The notes: generated by a model not told the origin, from the sequence alone. Shown: positions 1-9,607, counted from the stretch's first letter. The stretch is 26,595 nucleotides of DNA from Strigomonas culicis (GCA_000482145.1 AUXH01000233.1:1-26595); one strand, 5' to 3'. A program made the numbers and translations.

Positions 1-2846
1 TGCGGCGGCCCGTGCGCGGCCTCCGCGTCGTAGCCGCGGCCGTGGGCCGCCGCGTAGACGTCGTCCGCGTCGCGGTCGCGCAGCGGCGGGCTGAGCACCG
101 GCACGGAGTCCGAGCCGGGCAGCGGCCCCGGGGTGTAGAGGATGGACTGCGGCGAGGCCATGGGCGGGGAGAGCAGCCGCAGGTTGGGGCTCGGGCTGCC
201 GCCCGTCTTGCGGAAGAGGATCTTGGAGAGGTGCACCGCCTCGTTGTACAGCCGCTGCACCCCCGCGTAGTAGGCCACGACCTGCAGCAGCACGTCCTCG
301 ATGCCCTCCGCGATGATCTTCTCCGCCACCTGCGTGTTCTCCCAGCAGAGGTACGTGAGCGCCTTCAGCGCATGAAGGATGAGCTTGTCCGCGCCGAGGT
401 GCGTGCGCATCGCGTGGACGATGAGCGGGATGGCGCCCGAGTCCGCGAGCAGCTGACGGTTGTTCTCGGAGTTGAAGGCGAACTGCGAGATGGCGCGGCA
501 CGTCGACTTCTGCAGCAGCGCGCTCTTCTCGTTGATGCGCATCGCACTCAGTATCTCCGGCACCGCGTCGACGGCGACGCGCTCCTTGATGTCCGTGTTC
601 CACGCGAGCGTGCCCAGTACGGAGCAGCCCAGCTCCAGCATGCGCAGCCGGTCGGAGCCCTCCATCGCGCGGATGACGCACTTGACGCCGCCCAGCTCGA
701 AGATCTGCTGCTGCGCGGTCGGGTTGTCGAACGCAAGCGCGCTGAGGCCGCCGCAGGCGTTGAGCTGCACCTTGGGGCTGTGCGGGTGGCGCCGCATCGC
801 GTCCAGCAGCAGCGACACGCCGTGCAGCTCCGTCACTGCGCGGTTGAGGTTGGCGTGCTCGTAGGCGAGGTGCGCCAGCGCGTTGCAGGCCTCCTGCTGC
901 ACCAGCTGGATGTCCGGGAAGTTCTTCAGCGCGGCCACGACGGTGTCGGCGCCCTTGAGGTCGTACAGCCGGTCCTTGTTGGCCGGCGACACGAGCGACA
1001 GCGTCACCATCGCGCGGCAGGCCTCCTCCTGTACCTCGCTCACCTTCTCGTGGCGCCGCATCGCGGCCACGATCTGCTCCAGCGCCGCGGCGGAGTCCTC
1101 GAGGTTGACGTTGCTGATGTTCGCGAGGGCGCGGCACGCGTGCTCTTGCACCTCGTAGTTCCCGGGGTGGCACCGCATCGCCTCCACCACCGCCTTGTAG
1201 CCGCGGTTCGCCGTGATCTGCGCAGCGTTGCCTTCGTTCGTCCAGGAGAGGTAAGACAGCGCCACGCAGCCGTGCATCTGCGCGCGGTCGTAGTTGGGGT
1301 GCTGCTCCATCCCACGGATGATGAGCGGGATGACGCCGCTCGCGCTCATCTCGTCGCGGTAGCGCTCGCAGTTGAAGGCCACCTGGGCCAGCGCGCGGCA
1401 CGCGTTCTTCATGAGCCCCGGACTGGTGTAGTGCTCATCCAGCGCCTTCATGATCACCTTCACACCGCCGAGCCGCACGACGTCCGCCTTGAGGTCGCTG
1501 TTCCAGCACATGGTGCCGATGGCGAGGCAGCCGTTCTCCTGCAGCCGCGCCTTGGTCCCGTGGCGCATCGCGTTCAGGATGAGGCCCACGCCCTCGTTGT
1601 CGACCATCACCTGCTGGCCGGCCTGGTTGTTGAAGGTGATACCGGAGAGCGCCGCGCAGGCGGCCATGAGGAGCTCCTCGTTCCGCGGGAACTTCCGCAT
1701 CGCGTTCAGAATGAGCAGGATGCCGCCCGAGTCCGTGATGTTGGTCGTGATGGTCTCGGAGTCAAAGGAGAGGTAGGACAGCAGACCGCACGCCTCCTCC
1801 TGTATGGCGCTGTTGTTCTCATACAGTCGCATCATCTCCAGCACGCGGGGGACACACCCGGTCGAGTAAATCTTCGGCTTCATATCCTTCGCGTTCGTCG
1901 CGACGGAGACGAGAAAGTGAATGCACTCCAGCACGACGCGCTCCGAATCCGTGTTGGTGAAGAGCGAGGAGATGCAGTTCCAGTCGATGTACTGGGAGCG
2001 CGGCACGTTGCTGAAGACGCGCATCACGTGGCTGCAGAGGAGCTCCGACTGCTGGTAGTGGCCCAGCGCGTCGGCAAGGTACATCACGACGGGGGAGTCC
2101 GCGTCGAGCGCGTGCGGCACGCCGGAGCTCGTCACGTTGGCGACGATGTTCGCACAGTACGTGGTGATGCGCTCGTCCTCCGCGTACTCGCGCAGCGCCT
2201 GCTCAATGGCGCCCATCCCGCCCGCCGCCACAAGCTCCTCCCCCACCCTGGCAAAGTTGTCCGGCATGTCCTTGCAGTACGCCGTGAACTCCGCCAGGGC
2301 GCGCGCGCAGACGCTTACGGTCGTCTTATCCGACAGCCGGTGCTGCAGCACGTGGCAGAGCTGCGTGATGCCATCGCCGATGTCGTACATGTTGAAGTGA
2401 GAGAGCAGCGTGGTGGCCGCCAGAGCCACCTGTGGGTGAGTGCCACACTCCCGCAGCGCGGCCGCCGCCATCTGCGGCACGCCAAACTCGGAGAAAACGG
2501 ACAAGGTCATCTCATCCGTGCAATAATAGTGCGTCAGCGCGCACACCCACTTGAGGAACTCGGGCCAGCTGAGGTGCGCCATCGCCATGGGGGTGATCCG
2601 CTCCACCATCGCCTCCACTGTGTCGGGGTCCAGCTCCACGACGATGCACGTGTTGAGGATCATGCTAATGTTCTTCGCGGAGCTCGGCTCGGTCGACGTC
2701 TGCAGGCGCTGCTGCAGGGTCTCAATCCGCGCCTCCGGCGACGGCACCTGCGCACAGAGGATGGTGTACTCGGGTGAGTTGAACTGCCCATCACGCAGAT
2801 CCTGTAACGGCACGCCAGTGATGACACGATTGAAGAGCTCTTCCAT
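1..2846 (-). CDS. Armadillo-repeat protein, C-terminus cut by the window edge
   Basis: An uninterrupted minus-strand frame runs from an ATG at 2846 to the window edge, giving at least 948 residues. From about residue 325 to 866 there are roughly a dozen ARM-type helical repeats of about 42 residues. They recur with signatures such as QEEACRAM, QEHACRALANIS, LILNAMR and VIRAMEGSD. Residues 1-320 are helical and look like more degenerate ARM/HEAT repeats. The visible C-terminal part is rich in Ser, Pro and Gly with several S-P sites. ARM solenoids are protein-binding scaffolds; the partner cannot be deduced. A pyrimidine-rich stretch on the minus strand (3095-3115) followed by AG at 3075-3076 is a candidate splice acceptor. 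The third codon position is almost always G or C, unlike most neighbours. The fold is confident; the cellular role is unknown. Confidence 0.9.
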   Translation of the reverse strand, partial: MEELFNRVITGVPLQDLRDGQFNSPEYTILCAQVPSPEARIETLQQRLQTSTEPSSAKNISMILNTCIVVELDPDTVEAMVERITPMAMAHLSWPEFLKWVCALTHYYCTDEMTLSVFSEFGVPQMAAAALRECGTHPQVALAATTLLSHFNMYDIGDGITQLCHVLQHRLSDKTTVSVCARALAEFTAYCKDMPDNFARVGEELVAAGGMGAIEQALREYAEDERITTYCANIVANVTSSGVPHALDADSPVVMYLADALGHYQQSELLCSHVMRVFSNVPRSQYIDWNCISSLFTNTDSERVVLECIHFLVSVATNAKDMKPKIYSTGCVPRVLEMMRLYENNSAIQEEACGLLSYLSFDSETITTNITDSGGILLILNAMRKFPRNEELLMAACAALSGITFNNQAGQQVMVDNEGVGLILNAMRHGTKARLQENGCLAIGTMCWNSDLKADVVRLGGVKVIMKALDEHYTSPGLMKNACRALAQVAFNCERYRDEMSASGVIPLIIRGMEQHPNYDRAQMHGCVALSYLSWTNEGNAAQITANRGYKAVVEAMRCHPGNYEVQEHACRALANISNVNLEDSAAALEQIVAAMRRHEKVSEVQEEACRAMVTLSLVSPANKDRLYDLKGADTVVAALKNFPDIQLVQQEACNALAHLAYEHANLNRAVTELHGVSLLLDAMRRHPHSPKVQLNACGGLSALAFDNPTAQQQIFELGGVKCVIRAMEGSDRLRMLELGCSVLGTLAWNTDIKERVAVDAVPEILSAMRINEKSALLQKSTCRAISQFAFNSENNRQLLADSGAIPLIVHAMRTHLGADKLILHALKALTYLCWENTQVAEKIIAEGIEDVLLQVVAYYAGVQRLYNEAVHLSKILFRKTGGSPSPNLRLLSPPMASPQSILYTPGPLPGSDSVPVLSPPLRDRDADDVYAAAHGRGYDAEAAHGPP

Positions 2847-3747
2847 TTGTGATGAGTCCTTGCCGTATTGATGTCACCGTCGTTGTTGCCCTTGTCGCAA
2901 ATAATGACTGCTTGTCAGTTTATCGTTCTCTTTTTATCGAATGTTGATAACGGCGTTGTTGCTACTTCAATCTTGTTGCTGTTTTTCTTTTCTCTTTTTC
3001 TTTTTTTGCTGTGTGACGATGAGTAAGATAAAGTGCTGAATATGTTTTTTTTAGATAATATACTTGGGGAATAACTAAGGAATCAAATAGGACGGGTAGA
3101 AAAAAGAAAAAGGTGGTCTTTGCGTGAAAAAATGTACAAATGAAATTAACGGCTCACAGAAAAAAAAAGGTGCAAGTCTTTTGTTAATAATGAATAATAC
3201 AGTGACCACTACTATTCGAAGTAATAAAAAAGCTTTTGGAATGAAAAGGGTGTGTGTGTTTTTTGTATTTTTGTATTTGAAAGAAAGTGAATAAATGATT
3301 TGAACTATAAGAACAAGAAAAAAACTGGAGATAATAACAATAAAAAGCGATAGGGTGAGATAGAGGGGGAAGGGGAAAGAGAGAGAAAATGCTTCAATGT
3401 ACACTCTTGGAATTAGAAAAGTAAAAGGAAAAAATGAACAATAATAACCACAATCAATCATAATAACAAGTGTGGAATGGGTCCAACAGAAAACGCTATG
3501 GGGCAAAGGGAAAAGAGTATTATGTATACGTGACAGCCAGTCAATAGAAAAATGTGCAAATTGTGAAGAAGAAAAGGACCGTTAATCAATCCAATGGCCG
3601 TACTCTCAAAGAATTAACGAGAATTAATGAATTAATAGAAGATCGTTTACAACATGAGAAGAAGAAAAAATGTAAAAATAATTATAAATGAAAAAAAGGA
3701 GGAAAAAGAAGCATGTATCCGCAGTAGCAGCAGCAGCTCCGTTGAGG
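2847..3747. other. Intergenic region, 0.9 kb, no supported gene
   Basis: This is AT-rich and low in complexity. From about 3080 to 3700 the plus strand is purine-rich, so the minus strand carries the pyrimidine tracts expected between leftward genes. From about 2925 to 3060 the plus strand is instead T-rich, so the presumed 5' UTR of the armadillo gene is purine-rich. The only long open frame (minus, about 3075-3506) starts with TTG and encodes Phe/Leu/Ile/Ser-rich low-complexity sequence, as expected from translating pyrimidine tracts. Confidence 0.6.
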
Positions 3748-4833
3748 TCATTCTTTGATTTCGAAAGGAACCGGGCTTGCCCAGGGCTTTGGCAGTGGCC
3801 CCTGCGGAAGGTCCGACACCGTGAAGTGGCGCCTCTCCGGCGTGAGTGCCGCACGCAGAAATCTATACCCCATCTGCAAGAAAAAGGGCCCCCATGCCGT
3901 GCCGCGATCCTTTGGATTTATATACCGCTGATGTATCGCATAATAATTGTTCTTTACATTCTCTAATATAGTCTCCCACGAGCCGTACTCCTTGCGGACG
4001 TCCACCATGCCGCCGTGCGCGAGGAGCAGGCTGCGGATGTGCAGCTGGTGGATCCGCTGGAGAGTGTGGGCGTACGCAAAATCGTAGTGGACCGGCTGTG
4101 GTGGGAAGAATCCCTTCTGCAGCTTCACCGTCAAGTCGGCCGCGTAGAAGCAGCGGGACGGCGTGTGGTAGAGCCCCACCATGTGCGTCGTGTGGCCTGG
4201 GAGCGAGATGACGGACCAGTCATCGAACCCGAGCGGGAGGGTATCGCCGTCATGCAGCAGAAGATCGGTTCGGGGAGCGACCGGCCAGTAGGGGCCGAAG
4301 AAGCCGGCGGACTCCGCCATCACATTCTCGCGCTGTCGCTTCAGTCGCCGGGCGATCAGATAAATGAAGTTGGCCTCCACCAGCTGCTGCACGCCGCGCA
4401 TGCCGGCGTAGGAGTCGTCCATGTGCGGTGGCACGGCGATCGGGATACCCTCCTTCTGAAAGCCAAGGGTGCCGCCGCTGTGATCGAGGTGGCAGTGGGA
4501 TGCCACAACAAGCTTCAAGTTGTCGCGTAGCGTCAATTTGCGACCGCGGGTGCGGCTTAGCACCTCTTCCACGTAGTACTTGATGCGGCGCACATCGGCC
4601 GCGCTGCCGCTGTCGAGCAGCAGGAACTCGTTCCGCGCGTGATACTCGACCAGGTACATGACACAGATGTAGGCGGGTAGGCAGTGGATGGTGATGGGGC
4701 TTGCATTCCCACAGGAGGTGTGAAGGTAGCTAACAGAGATCTCGCGGCTAGGGCCACGATACTTCGCGGGCGTGCCAATAAATTTAAACTTCTTGGGTGT
4801 AAGAGGATAAAGATAGTTGGCTAAACGACCCAT
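3748..4833 (-). CDS. Metallo-beta-lactamase-fold hydrolase
   Basis: The protein is 361 residues. The metal-binding motif HCHLDH is at residues 113-118. It is followed by His214 in LPGHTTH, Asp233 in YAADL and His273 in LLLAHGG. These are the seven ligands of the dinuclear-zinc fold in the expected order and spacing. The layout resembles the lactonase/glyoxalase-II-like branch, with an inserted helical segment (about 140-190) and a C-terminal extension. The family hydrolyses esters, lactones or thioesters; the substrate is unknown. The ATG at 4833 is chosen because a strong minus-strand pyrimidine tract ends in AG at 4843-4844, about 10 bases upstream. The frame is open three codons further, but only with a TTG. 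No clear signal peptide or membrane helix is visible. Confidence 0.9.
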   Translation of the reverse strand: MGRLANYLYPLTPKKFKFIGTPAKYRGPSREISVSYLHTSCGNASPITIHCLPAYICVMYLVEYHARNEFLLLDSGSAADVRRIKYYVEEVLSRTRGRKLTLRDNLKLVVASHCHLDHSGGTLGFQKEGIPIAVPPHMDDSYAGMRGVQQLVEANFIYLIARRLKRQRENVMAESAGFFGPYWPVAPRTDLLLHDGDTLPLGFDDWSVISLPGHTTHMVGLYHTPSRCFYAADLTVKLQKGFFPPQPVHYDFAYAHTLQRIHQLHIRSLLLAHGGMVDVRKEYGSWETILENVKNNYYAIHQRYINPKDRGTAWGPFFLQMGYRFLRAALTPERRHFTVSDLPQGPLPKPWASPVPFEIKE

Positions 4834-4842
4834 TGAAGGCAA

Positions 4843-4870
4843 CTAAGATTATAAAAAACGAATAAACAAT
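4843..4870 (-). promoter_or_regulatory. Predicted spliced-leader acceptor of the metallo-beta-lactamase gene
   Basis: Read on the minus strand, a T-rich tract ends in ATAATCTTAG at 4843, followed about 10 bases later by the ATG. This is the expected form of a trans-splice acceptor and leaves a very short 5' UTR. Confidence 0.6.
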
Positions 4871-5232
4871 TGTTTAAAAAAAAAAAGAGTAGCGAAGGGA
4901 CTATGAGGGGTGAAAGGGGAAAAAAAAGAAAAAGAAGGCATAGCGCAAGCGACAAGAAATGAAAAAAAAAAGAAGTAAAAGGAGAGAACAGTTTAGAGCG
5001 CACCGGCAAAAAAAAAATGCTTCTTATTTTATTCCTTTCTTTTGTTGTTATTGGCATCATAGGAATCGAGAGGATTGTATATATAGGTACGACAGCGTTC
5101 GCAGTGAAAGCATCAGTTCAACGTATGTCAAACCTCTCTCCAAAGTGCTTCATTCCTGAACAAAAAGGTGAAACCATGGAGGAATGATAATTAAAAAAAA
5201 AATAATGAATAAAAAGCGAGTAAACGAAAGGC
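4844..5232. other. Intergenic region, no supported gene
   Basis: The plus strand is A/G-rich with several A-runs, so the minus strand holds pyrimidine tracts. This fits the 3' UTR of the DJ-1-like gene plus the upstream region of the hydrolase gene. Short frames here are low-complexity and unsupported. Confidence 0.55.
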
Positions 5233-5829
5233 TCAAGCGATGGAGATGGCGAGTTGCGCTTCGGGGAAGTGGTCCACGAGGAGCGCCTTTGCAATTGCAC
5301 TGGCAACGTCCTTGCCACGCAGGACGGAAACTGCCGCAAGAGCAAAGAAGATGGCTGTGCCAGGGCCGCGGCTCGTGAGGCATTGGCCGCACTTCACCAC
5401 CACATCTGTGGAGGGCTTGACCGTGGGAGGGAACATGGACTCCATGCTGGGGTAGCAGGTCGCCCTCTGCACGCCCTCCAGCATACCAAGCGGCCCCAGA
5501 GAGAGAACCGGGGCGGCGCAGATGGCACCGAACAGCTTTTTCTGGTCACGCATCTCGTGCATGAACTTCTTCAGCTCCTCGCTCTTGCCAAAGTGGTTCG
5601 AGCCGTCGAAGCCACCGGCAAGGAAGACACCGTCGTACTTGGAGGCTGACTCCTCTCCAATGAGGCTGTCGCTCTCCAGCTTCAGGCCATGCGCCAGGGT
5701 CACGTTCTTGCGGCCCATCACGGAAGCAACAGTCACGTTGAGCTCCGCACGGTGCAGCACATCGGTGATAGCACTGAACTCAATATCTTCGGAGCCATCG
5801 GCGACGGGAACGAGAACGTGCTTGGACAT
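5233..5829 (-). CDS. DJ-1/YajL (ThiJ/PfpI) family protein
   Basis: The protein is 198 residues, the usual family length. The N-terminus MSKHVLVPVADGSEDIE carries the conserved acidic pair (Glu14, Glu17; Glu17 matches the catalytic Glu18 of DJ-1). The nucleophile elbow GAICAAP places the reactive cysteine at Cys104, matching Cys106 of DJ-1. LTSRGPGTA near residue 163 is the other family signature. CYPS replaces the segment with His126 in human DJ-1, so it looks closer to bacterial YajL. Members are redox-sensitive stress proteins with reported glyoxalase/deglycase activity. The frame is open 34 codons upstream, but that part is low-complexity and the family start is at 5829. A GT-rich microsatellite lies just upstream. 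Confidence 0.93.
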   Translation of the reverse strand: MSKHVLVPVADGSEDIEFSAITDVLHRAELNVTVASVMGRKNVTLAHGLKLESDSLIGEESASKYDGVFLAGGFDGSNHFGKSEELKKFMHEMRDQKKLFGAICAAPVLSLGPLGMLEGVQRATCYPSMESMFPPTVKPSTDVVVKCGQCLTSRGPGTAIFFALAAVSVLRGKDVASAIAKALLVDHFPEAQLAISIA

Positions 5830-5841
5830 TGTTCTTTTTTT

Positions 5842-5864
5842 TTGTTGTGTGTGTGTGTATGTGG
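5842..5864. repeat. GT microsatellite
   Basis: A short run of alternating G and T on the plus strand lies directly upstream of the DJ-1-like start codon, probably in its 5' UTR or splice region. Confidence 0.6.
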
Positions 5865-6070
5865 TTCGATAAATAGTTTTTGGATGCACGATGAAACTAA
5901 TAAGAAAAAGATGAAAGGCGAAAGGGCACAATTACTGCAGTAGTTCTTTTGATTAGGAGCATGACCACACTAATGTAATGGTGGAGAAACAAAAAAAAAT
6001 GAAGTATAGTGGTATACTAGGGGAGGAGGGAGAGGGTCAGGCCTCCAATGTGATATAAAAAGGTACACAG

Positions 6071-6997
6071 TCATTTACCTTCATTGTTTCTCTTCTCAGC
6101 CGAGGGCACCACAATTGTAAGGTTTCCTCCAATGGGGAGCGCACAAACAGCTACAGCGTATTCGCCACGATCACCGGCCATCATGGGCGCCATGTGTCCC
6201 AGAACGTGCACCACATCGCCCACCGACACGTAGGTGCGTGCAAAGGAGCTCAATGTAGAGCCGTAGCAGCGAACCAAGGCCTTCGCCTTCAGTGGGGCAC
6301 TGGATGTAAACGGGATGACAAACTCAACGCCCAGGTCCGTAAACTCACCCTCCGCTGCACCGTCAACACGGCGAGGGAGTGCGCCAGCGGGGAGCTCGAA
6401 CGCAGGCTGCACCACACAGCCAACGAGCGAGGTCACCGCCACGGACCCACAAGCAGTCAAGGGAGGAGGGGCTGGTGAAGAAGGAGTGACGCACAAATCC
6501 TTCGCCAAGAAGTGCTGGGGCGATTTCTCTGCGATGAGTTCCTGAGATGACAAATAACTCTTGGCGGGGGCTGAAGGTACGTGCGCGGTCATGCAGCTCG
6601 CTTGGTCTTTCTCTTCCCTTTCGCCTGTCAAGGCTTCCACTTCCTGCTCCGCTTCCTTAATAAGCCGCTGCAGCCGTCTACTTTTCGTGCGCTCCACCTC
6701 AAGTTTAGCTCCATCTCTGCTCACTGCCTTCCTTTTCTTGTGTGCCTTAAGTTCATTCTTCCTTGCGTCCTCCTCTACTTTGGGTGAGGTCTGCGCCGGA
6801 ACTGTGTCCCAGTTGGTAGAGGTTGACACGTTGCAGCCTTCAAGTTCCTTGAACAGATCGTCCAGTGTGTTGCCGGCATCGCTTCCTGCACTGTTACTGG
6901 GGTTGTTGTTGTTATTGTTCTCGATCAAGGATCGTTTGGCTATATCAAAGAGGATCGGGAAACATTTTTGATTTTTAAAGAAACAGAGTCGCCTCAT
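6071..6997 (-). CDS. Putative mitochondrial protein with C-terminal SSB-like OB fold
   Basis: The protein is 308 residues. The N-terminus (MRRLCFFKNQ) is basic and hydrophobic, like a mitochondrial presequence. It is followed by an Asn run (27-32), a charged Lys/Glu/Arg-rich helical stretch (about 75-131) and a Pro/Ser linker. Residues 186-298 read like an SSB-type OB fold: a first strand resembling VAVTSLVGCVV, a VEFVIPF strand, LVRCYGSTLSSFA, then VSVGDVVHVLGHM and a closing strand with GGNLTIVV. The architecture (presequence, disordered middle, C-terminal OB fold) resembles the kinetoplastid KREPA editosome proteins and also mitochondrial SSB relatives. No C2H2 zinc fingers are visible. 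An RNA- or ssDNA-binding role in the mitochondrion is inferred; the exact family is not established. Confidence 0.7.
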   Translation of the reverse strand: MRRLCFFKNQKCFPILFDIAKRSLIENNNNNNPSNSAGSDAGNTLDDLFKELEGCNVSTSTNWDTVPAQTSPKVEEDARKNELKAHKKRKAVSRDGAKLEVERTKSRRLQRLIKEAEQEVEALTGEREEKDQASCMTAHVPSAPAKSYLSSQELIAEKSPQHFLAKDLCVTPSSPAPPPLTACGSVAVTSLVGCVVQPAFELPAGALPRRVDGAAEGEFTDLGVEFVIPFTSSAPLKAKALVRCYGSTLSSFARTYVSVGDVVHVLGHMAPMMAGDRGEYAVAVCALPIGGNLTIVVPSAEKRNNEGK

Positions 6998-7227
6998 TCT
7001 AAGTATCTAGAAGAATACAAGAGAATAAAGATCGGATGAGAAAGATGGAAAGAAGAGAGTTCATAAGGTAGGCGGCACGGGTCAACTCAAAAAAAAAAAA
7101 AACGATCGCCGAAAAGAAAAGGGGAAGAATAAAGAAGATGCTGCACGAAAATCGGGCTGCGGAAAGGAAAGAAACAACGACAAAAGCTATCGAGCTTATT
7201 TAGGTAACGACAATAACAACTGAACTA

Positions 7228-7767
7228 CTACTTGGGTAACAATCCTGCCTTCACATAATCGAGACGCTGCTTCTTGGTGAGCATTTGATCATCAATGAGT
7301 GCCATACGTGGCTTTACTAATGTGTTCATTTCCTTGCCAACATTCCATCGAGAAGGACTGTTGAACTCAAACACGGAGGGGAAAGATTTGACACGCACCT
7401 TTGCTCCGCTGGTGGCATGCTGAAGAGTATAAACCTGTCTTTTGGACACGAAAAACTTACCTGTCCAGTCACCAGTGATGTAGTTTTCCTCAGGCAAGAA
7501 AAACGATTGACTTTTGGCCGTCATATAACTCCAGTAGTAAGGTGCTTTCAGATTCATCGCCTGTGTGTTCTTGATGTGTGGCCGTCGGTGGAACGGGTAC
7601 TTCCGTTGGCCGCGCCGTGCTAAATAAAAGCCAAAGGTTGACTTCGCAATCTTCAAGAAGCGTTTCTGCGTAGACGATGCGATTGTTAGGGAAGATGGCA
7701 GTGAAGCCACTGGACCTGGAGTACGTAGGAGCGATCCCTCCACAGCCAAATTGCACCGGCGAAGCAT
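7228..7767 (-). CDS. Small basic protein, probably mitochondrial, function unknown
   Basis: The protein is 179 residues, starting at ATG 7767. The first ~40 residues are rich in Leu, Arg, Ser and Ala with no acidic cluster, consistent with a mitochondrial presequence (MLRRCNLAVEG). The rest is basic and aromatic-rich, with segments such as RKYPFHRRPHIKN and YYWSYM and a C-terminus KAGLLPK. I do not recognise a domain. Size, charge and neighbours would fit a mitoribosomal or other mitochondrial RNA-associated protein, but this is a guess. Normal codon use and an open frame in the direction of the cluster support it as a real gene. Confidence 0.75.
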   Translation of the reverse strand: MLRRCNLAVEGSLLRTPGPVASLPSSLTIASSTQKRFLKIAKSTFGFYLARRGQRKYPFHRRPHIKNTQAMNLKAPYYWSYMTAKSQSFFLPEENYITGDWTGKFFVSKRQVYTLQHATSGAKVRVKSFPSVFEFNSPSRWNVGKEMNTLVKPRMALIDDQMLTKKQRLDYVKAGLLPK

Positions 7768-8055
7768 CGAGTCTTACTGTAAGTTCACTACTACTGATGT
7801 AAGTATAATGAAGCGAGAGAGAACAGGAGTAAAAAAAAGGTGAAAAGGAGATTGCAAGCAAACACATAATGAAAAAAAGAAAAGAACAACAAACAGCTGA
7901 GGAGATGTAGAAAAAAAAAGTAATGGTGACATGCCATTTAGACTTGATGCTTTTGCATTCGCTTAGCATTTCCTTTTGGATTAATTCTTTAACCTTAAAG
8001 ATGCATGAGGGAATAATATGTAAAATCGAACAAATTGTTAAACACGTGTCTCTTT

Positions 8056-8715
8056 TTATTCTGTCTTAGACTGTTTCTCGGGATCTTCCGCCACACCGAC
8101 TTCCGCGGAGCGTATAATGGTGTCCTTGAACATGAAGCCATGCTTCACGATTTCCGTGATGTGACCTGCTTTAACATCCTCTGATGAAGGGCTTGTGAAA
8201 AGACTTACACAAGTTTTTGGATCGAATTGTGACCCAACTGCAACTTCAATGGGCGTTATGCCATTGCGACCAAGTGTCTTCAGAACCACTTTTGACGATA
8301 GCGTGACTCCGTTGAAGATGGAGGCAATTTTTTTAGGAATATCCTTGTTTTCGGACTCATATTTCTGTATATTCTTGCAAACTGAATCCAAACCGTCAAA
8401 CACCTCCAAAAGGTCTTTTCCAAAGTTCGAGGCACCAGAAACCTTTGCATTAGTCACCTCCTGATGAAACTTCTTTCGCTCATTTTCCGCTTCAGCTGCG
8501 CTATACAGGTTTTGTTGCTTCAGCTCATTTATTTCTTCCTTATTAGCGCTCAGTGCTCTTTGCATCTCCTTGTACATTTCCATTCGTTTCTTCTCATCCT
8601 TTGGAGCACCAGTAGGTGTCTCTTTACTTTTGGCATCCTCGTTATTGGTTGCTTGCATTCGCATGGACACAAGTTGTGCCAGTGGCCCCACGGATATGGA
8701 AGTAAAGCGCCTCAT
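8056..8715 (-). CDS. Divergent GrpE-family co-chaperone (second copy)
   Basis: The protein is 219 residues. The N-terminus (MRRFTSISVG) looks like a mitochondrial presequence. A helical region (45-125) contains AAEAENERKKF, the GrpE long-helix signature, and FGKDLLEVFDGLD. The C-terminal beta domain ends in HGFMFKDTIIRSAEVGV, matching the family's GY-x-x-x-x-R-x-x-R-x-A-x-V ending. It clearly aligns with the neighbouring GrpE (9608-10258). However, the usual DPxxHEA motif has become FDPKTCVSL and the final Gly-Tyr is Gly-Phe. GrpE releases ADP from Hsp70; this copy may have altered activity or partner choice. Its start at ATG 8715 is the first Met of the aligned frame. Confidence 0.92.
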   Translation of the reverse strand: MRRFTSISVGPLAQLVSMRMQATNNEDAKSKETPTGAPKDEKKRMEMYKEMQRALSANKEEINELKQQNLYSAAEAENERKKFHQEVTNAKVSGASNFGKDLLEVFDGLDSVCKNIQKYESENKDIPKKIASIFNGVTLSSKVVLKTLGRNGITPIEVAVGSQFDPKTCVSLFTSPSSEDVKAGHITEIVKHGFMFKDTIIRSAEVGVAEDPEKQSKTE

Positions 8716-9607
8716 TGGAACAGTTGTGTGGTGAATTTAAGACGAAAATGGGGAAAAAAAAACTGAGCTACATCAAAATGAAAGAATAGTTTCCCATGGT
8801 GAGAGGAATAGATAATACGAAAATAGAGAAGAGGTATTAGCAAACAAAGCATGAAAAAGCAAAGGTTTATTGTGTTACTAGGCTTCAGATGGTAAAATGT
8901 AACTGAGAACAGTAAATAATTGTATTGAAATTGTGACAGTTAAGTTATCAACAAGAAAAGCGTTTTAAGAAGAAAAATGAAAGAAAAAGAAACGTATTTA
9001 TTCATGTGAAGAAAAACAATATCTTACCAATAATTACTTTGAAAAAAAAAACAGAATGCACAGCTTCAACTCGCTCACAAATCGACCATCGGTGCAATTG
9101 TGTAACGCATTCACAACGATCTCCAATACAAGAAGAAAAGAGAGTAAAAGGGGAAAAATAGAGTGGCAAGAGTGAAAAGAAAAGCTGGGTAACTGTTGTA
9201 CCCCTTCATTTCGCCCTTTCGCTGAGTGTTACAATCTTTCTTTCTATTTGGACAATTGTTTGTTACTTGACTGTTTTGCTTCTATCTGTATCAATACGTA
9301 CTTTTAAAGAAAAACAACTAAGTTTTTTGGAGATATATTGCTCTTTTTTTTTTACCATTATTGAATAATTATGCTTGTTTTTTTTTTTTGCTGTTTTCTT
9401 GTTGTCATCGTCGGCGCACAGGGGATAAAAAGAATATGGAAAGGAATGAAAACAGAAAGGAGTTTTGATTAATTATTTTAAAACTCCTTACTAATTGGGT
9501 CATTGGGCTATACTTAAAACAGTGCAGTGTATAATGACATAGCTACAGGAGTCCTGAACGTGTTTGCCCCGGAAGGAGAAACAAAGCAACACGTCTGCCT
9601 AAGCAAT
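8716..9607. other. Intergenic region between the two GrpE genes, no supported gene
   Basis: This is 0.9 kb of AT-rich sequence. The first half has a purine-rich plus strand (pyrimidine tracts on the minus strand). Around 9220-9410 the plus strand turns T-rich with runs of 8-11 T. No open frame of note is seen outside the neighbouring gene. It presumably holds the long 3' UTR of the first GrpE gene and the splice region of the second. Confidence 0.55.

Noticed and set aside
12..2777. Very long plus-strand open frame of 921 codons
   Set aside because: It is in register with the codons of the minus-strand armadillo gene and is open only because that gene avoids TTA, CTA and TCA. Its translation is Arg/His/Val-rich without domain features, and the strand is wrong for the cluster.
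3075..3506. Minus-strand frame encoding a hydrophobic, membrane-like protein
   Set aside because: It starts with TTG and is translated from the pyrimidine tracts expected between leftward genes. The Phe/Leu/Ile/Ser bias reflects T-richness rather than real membrane helices.
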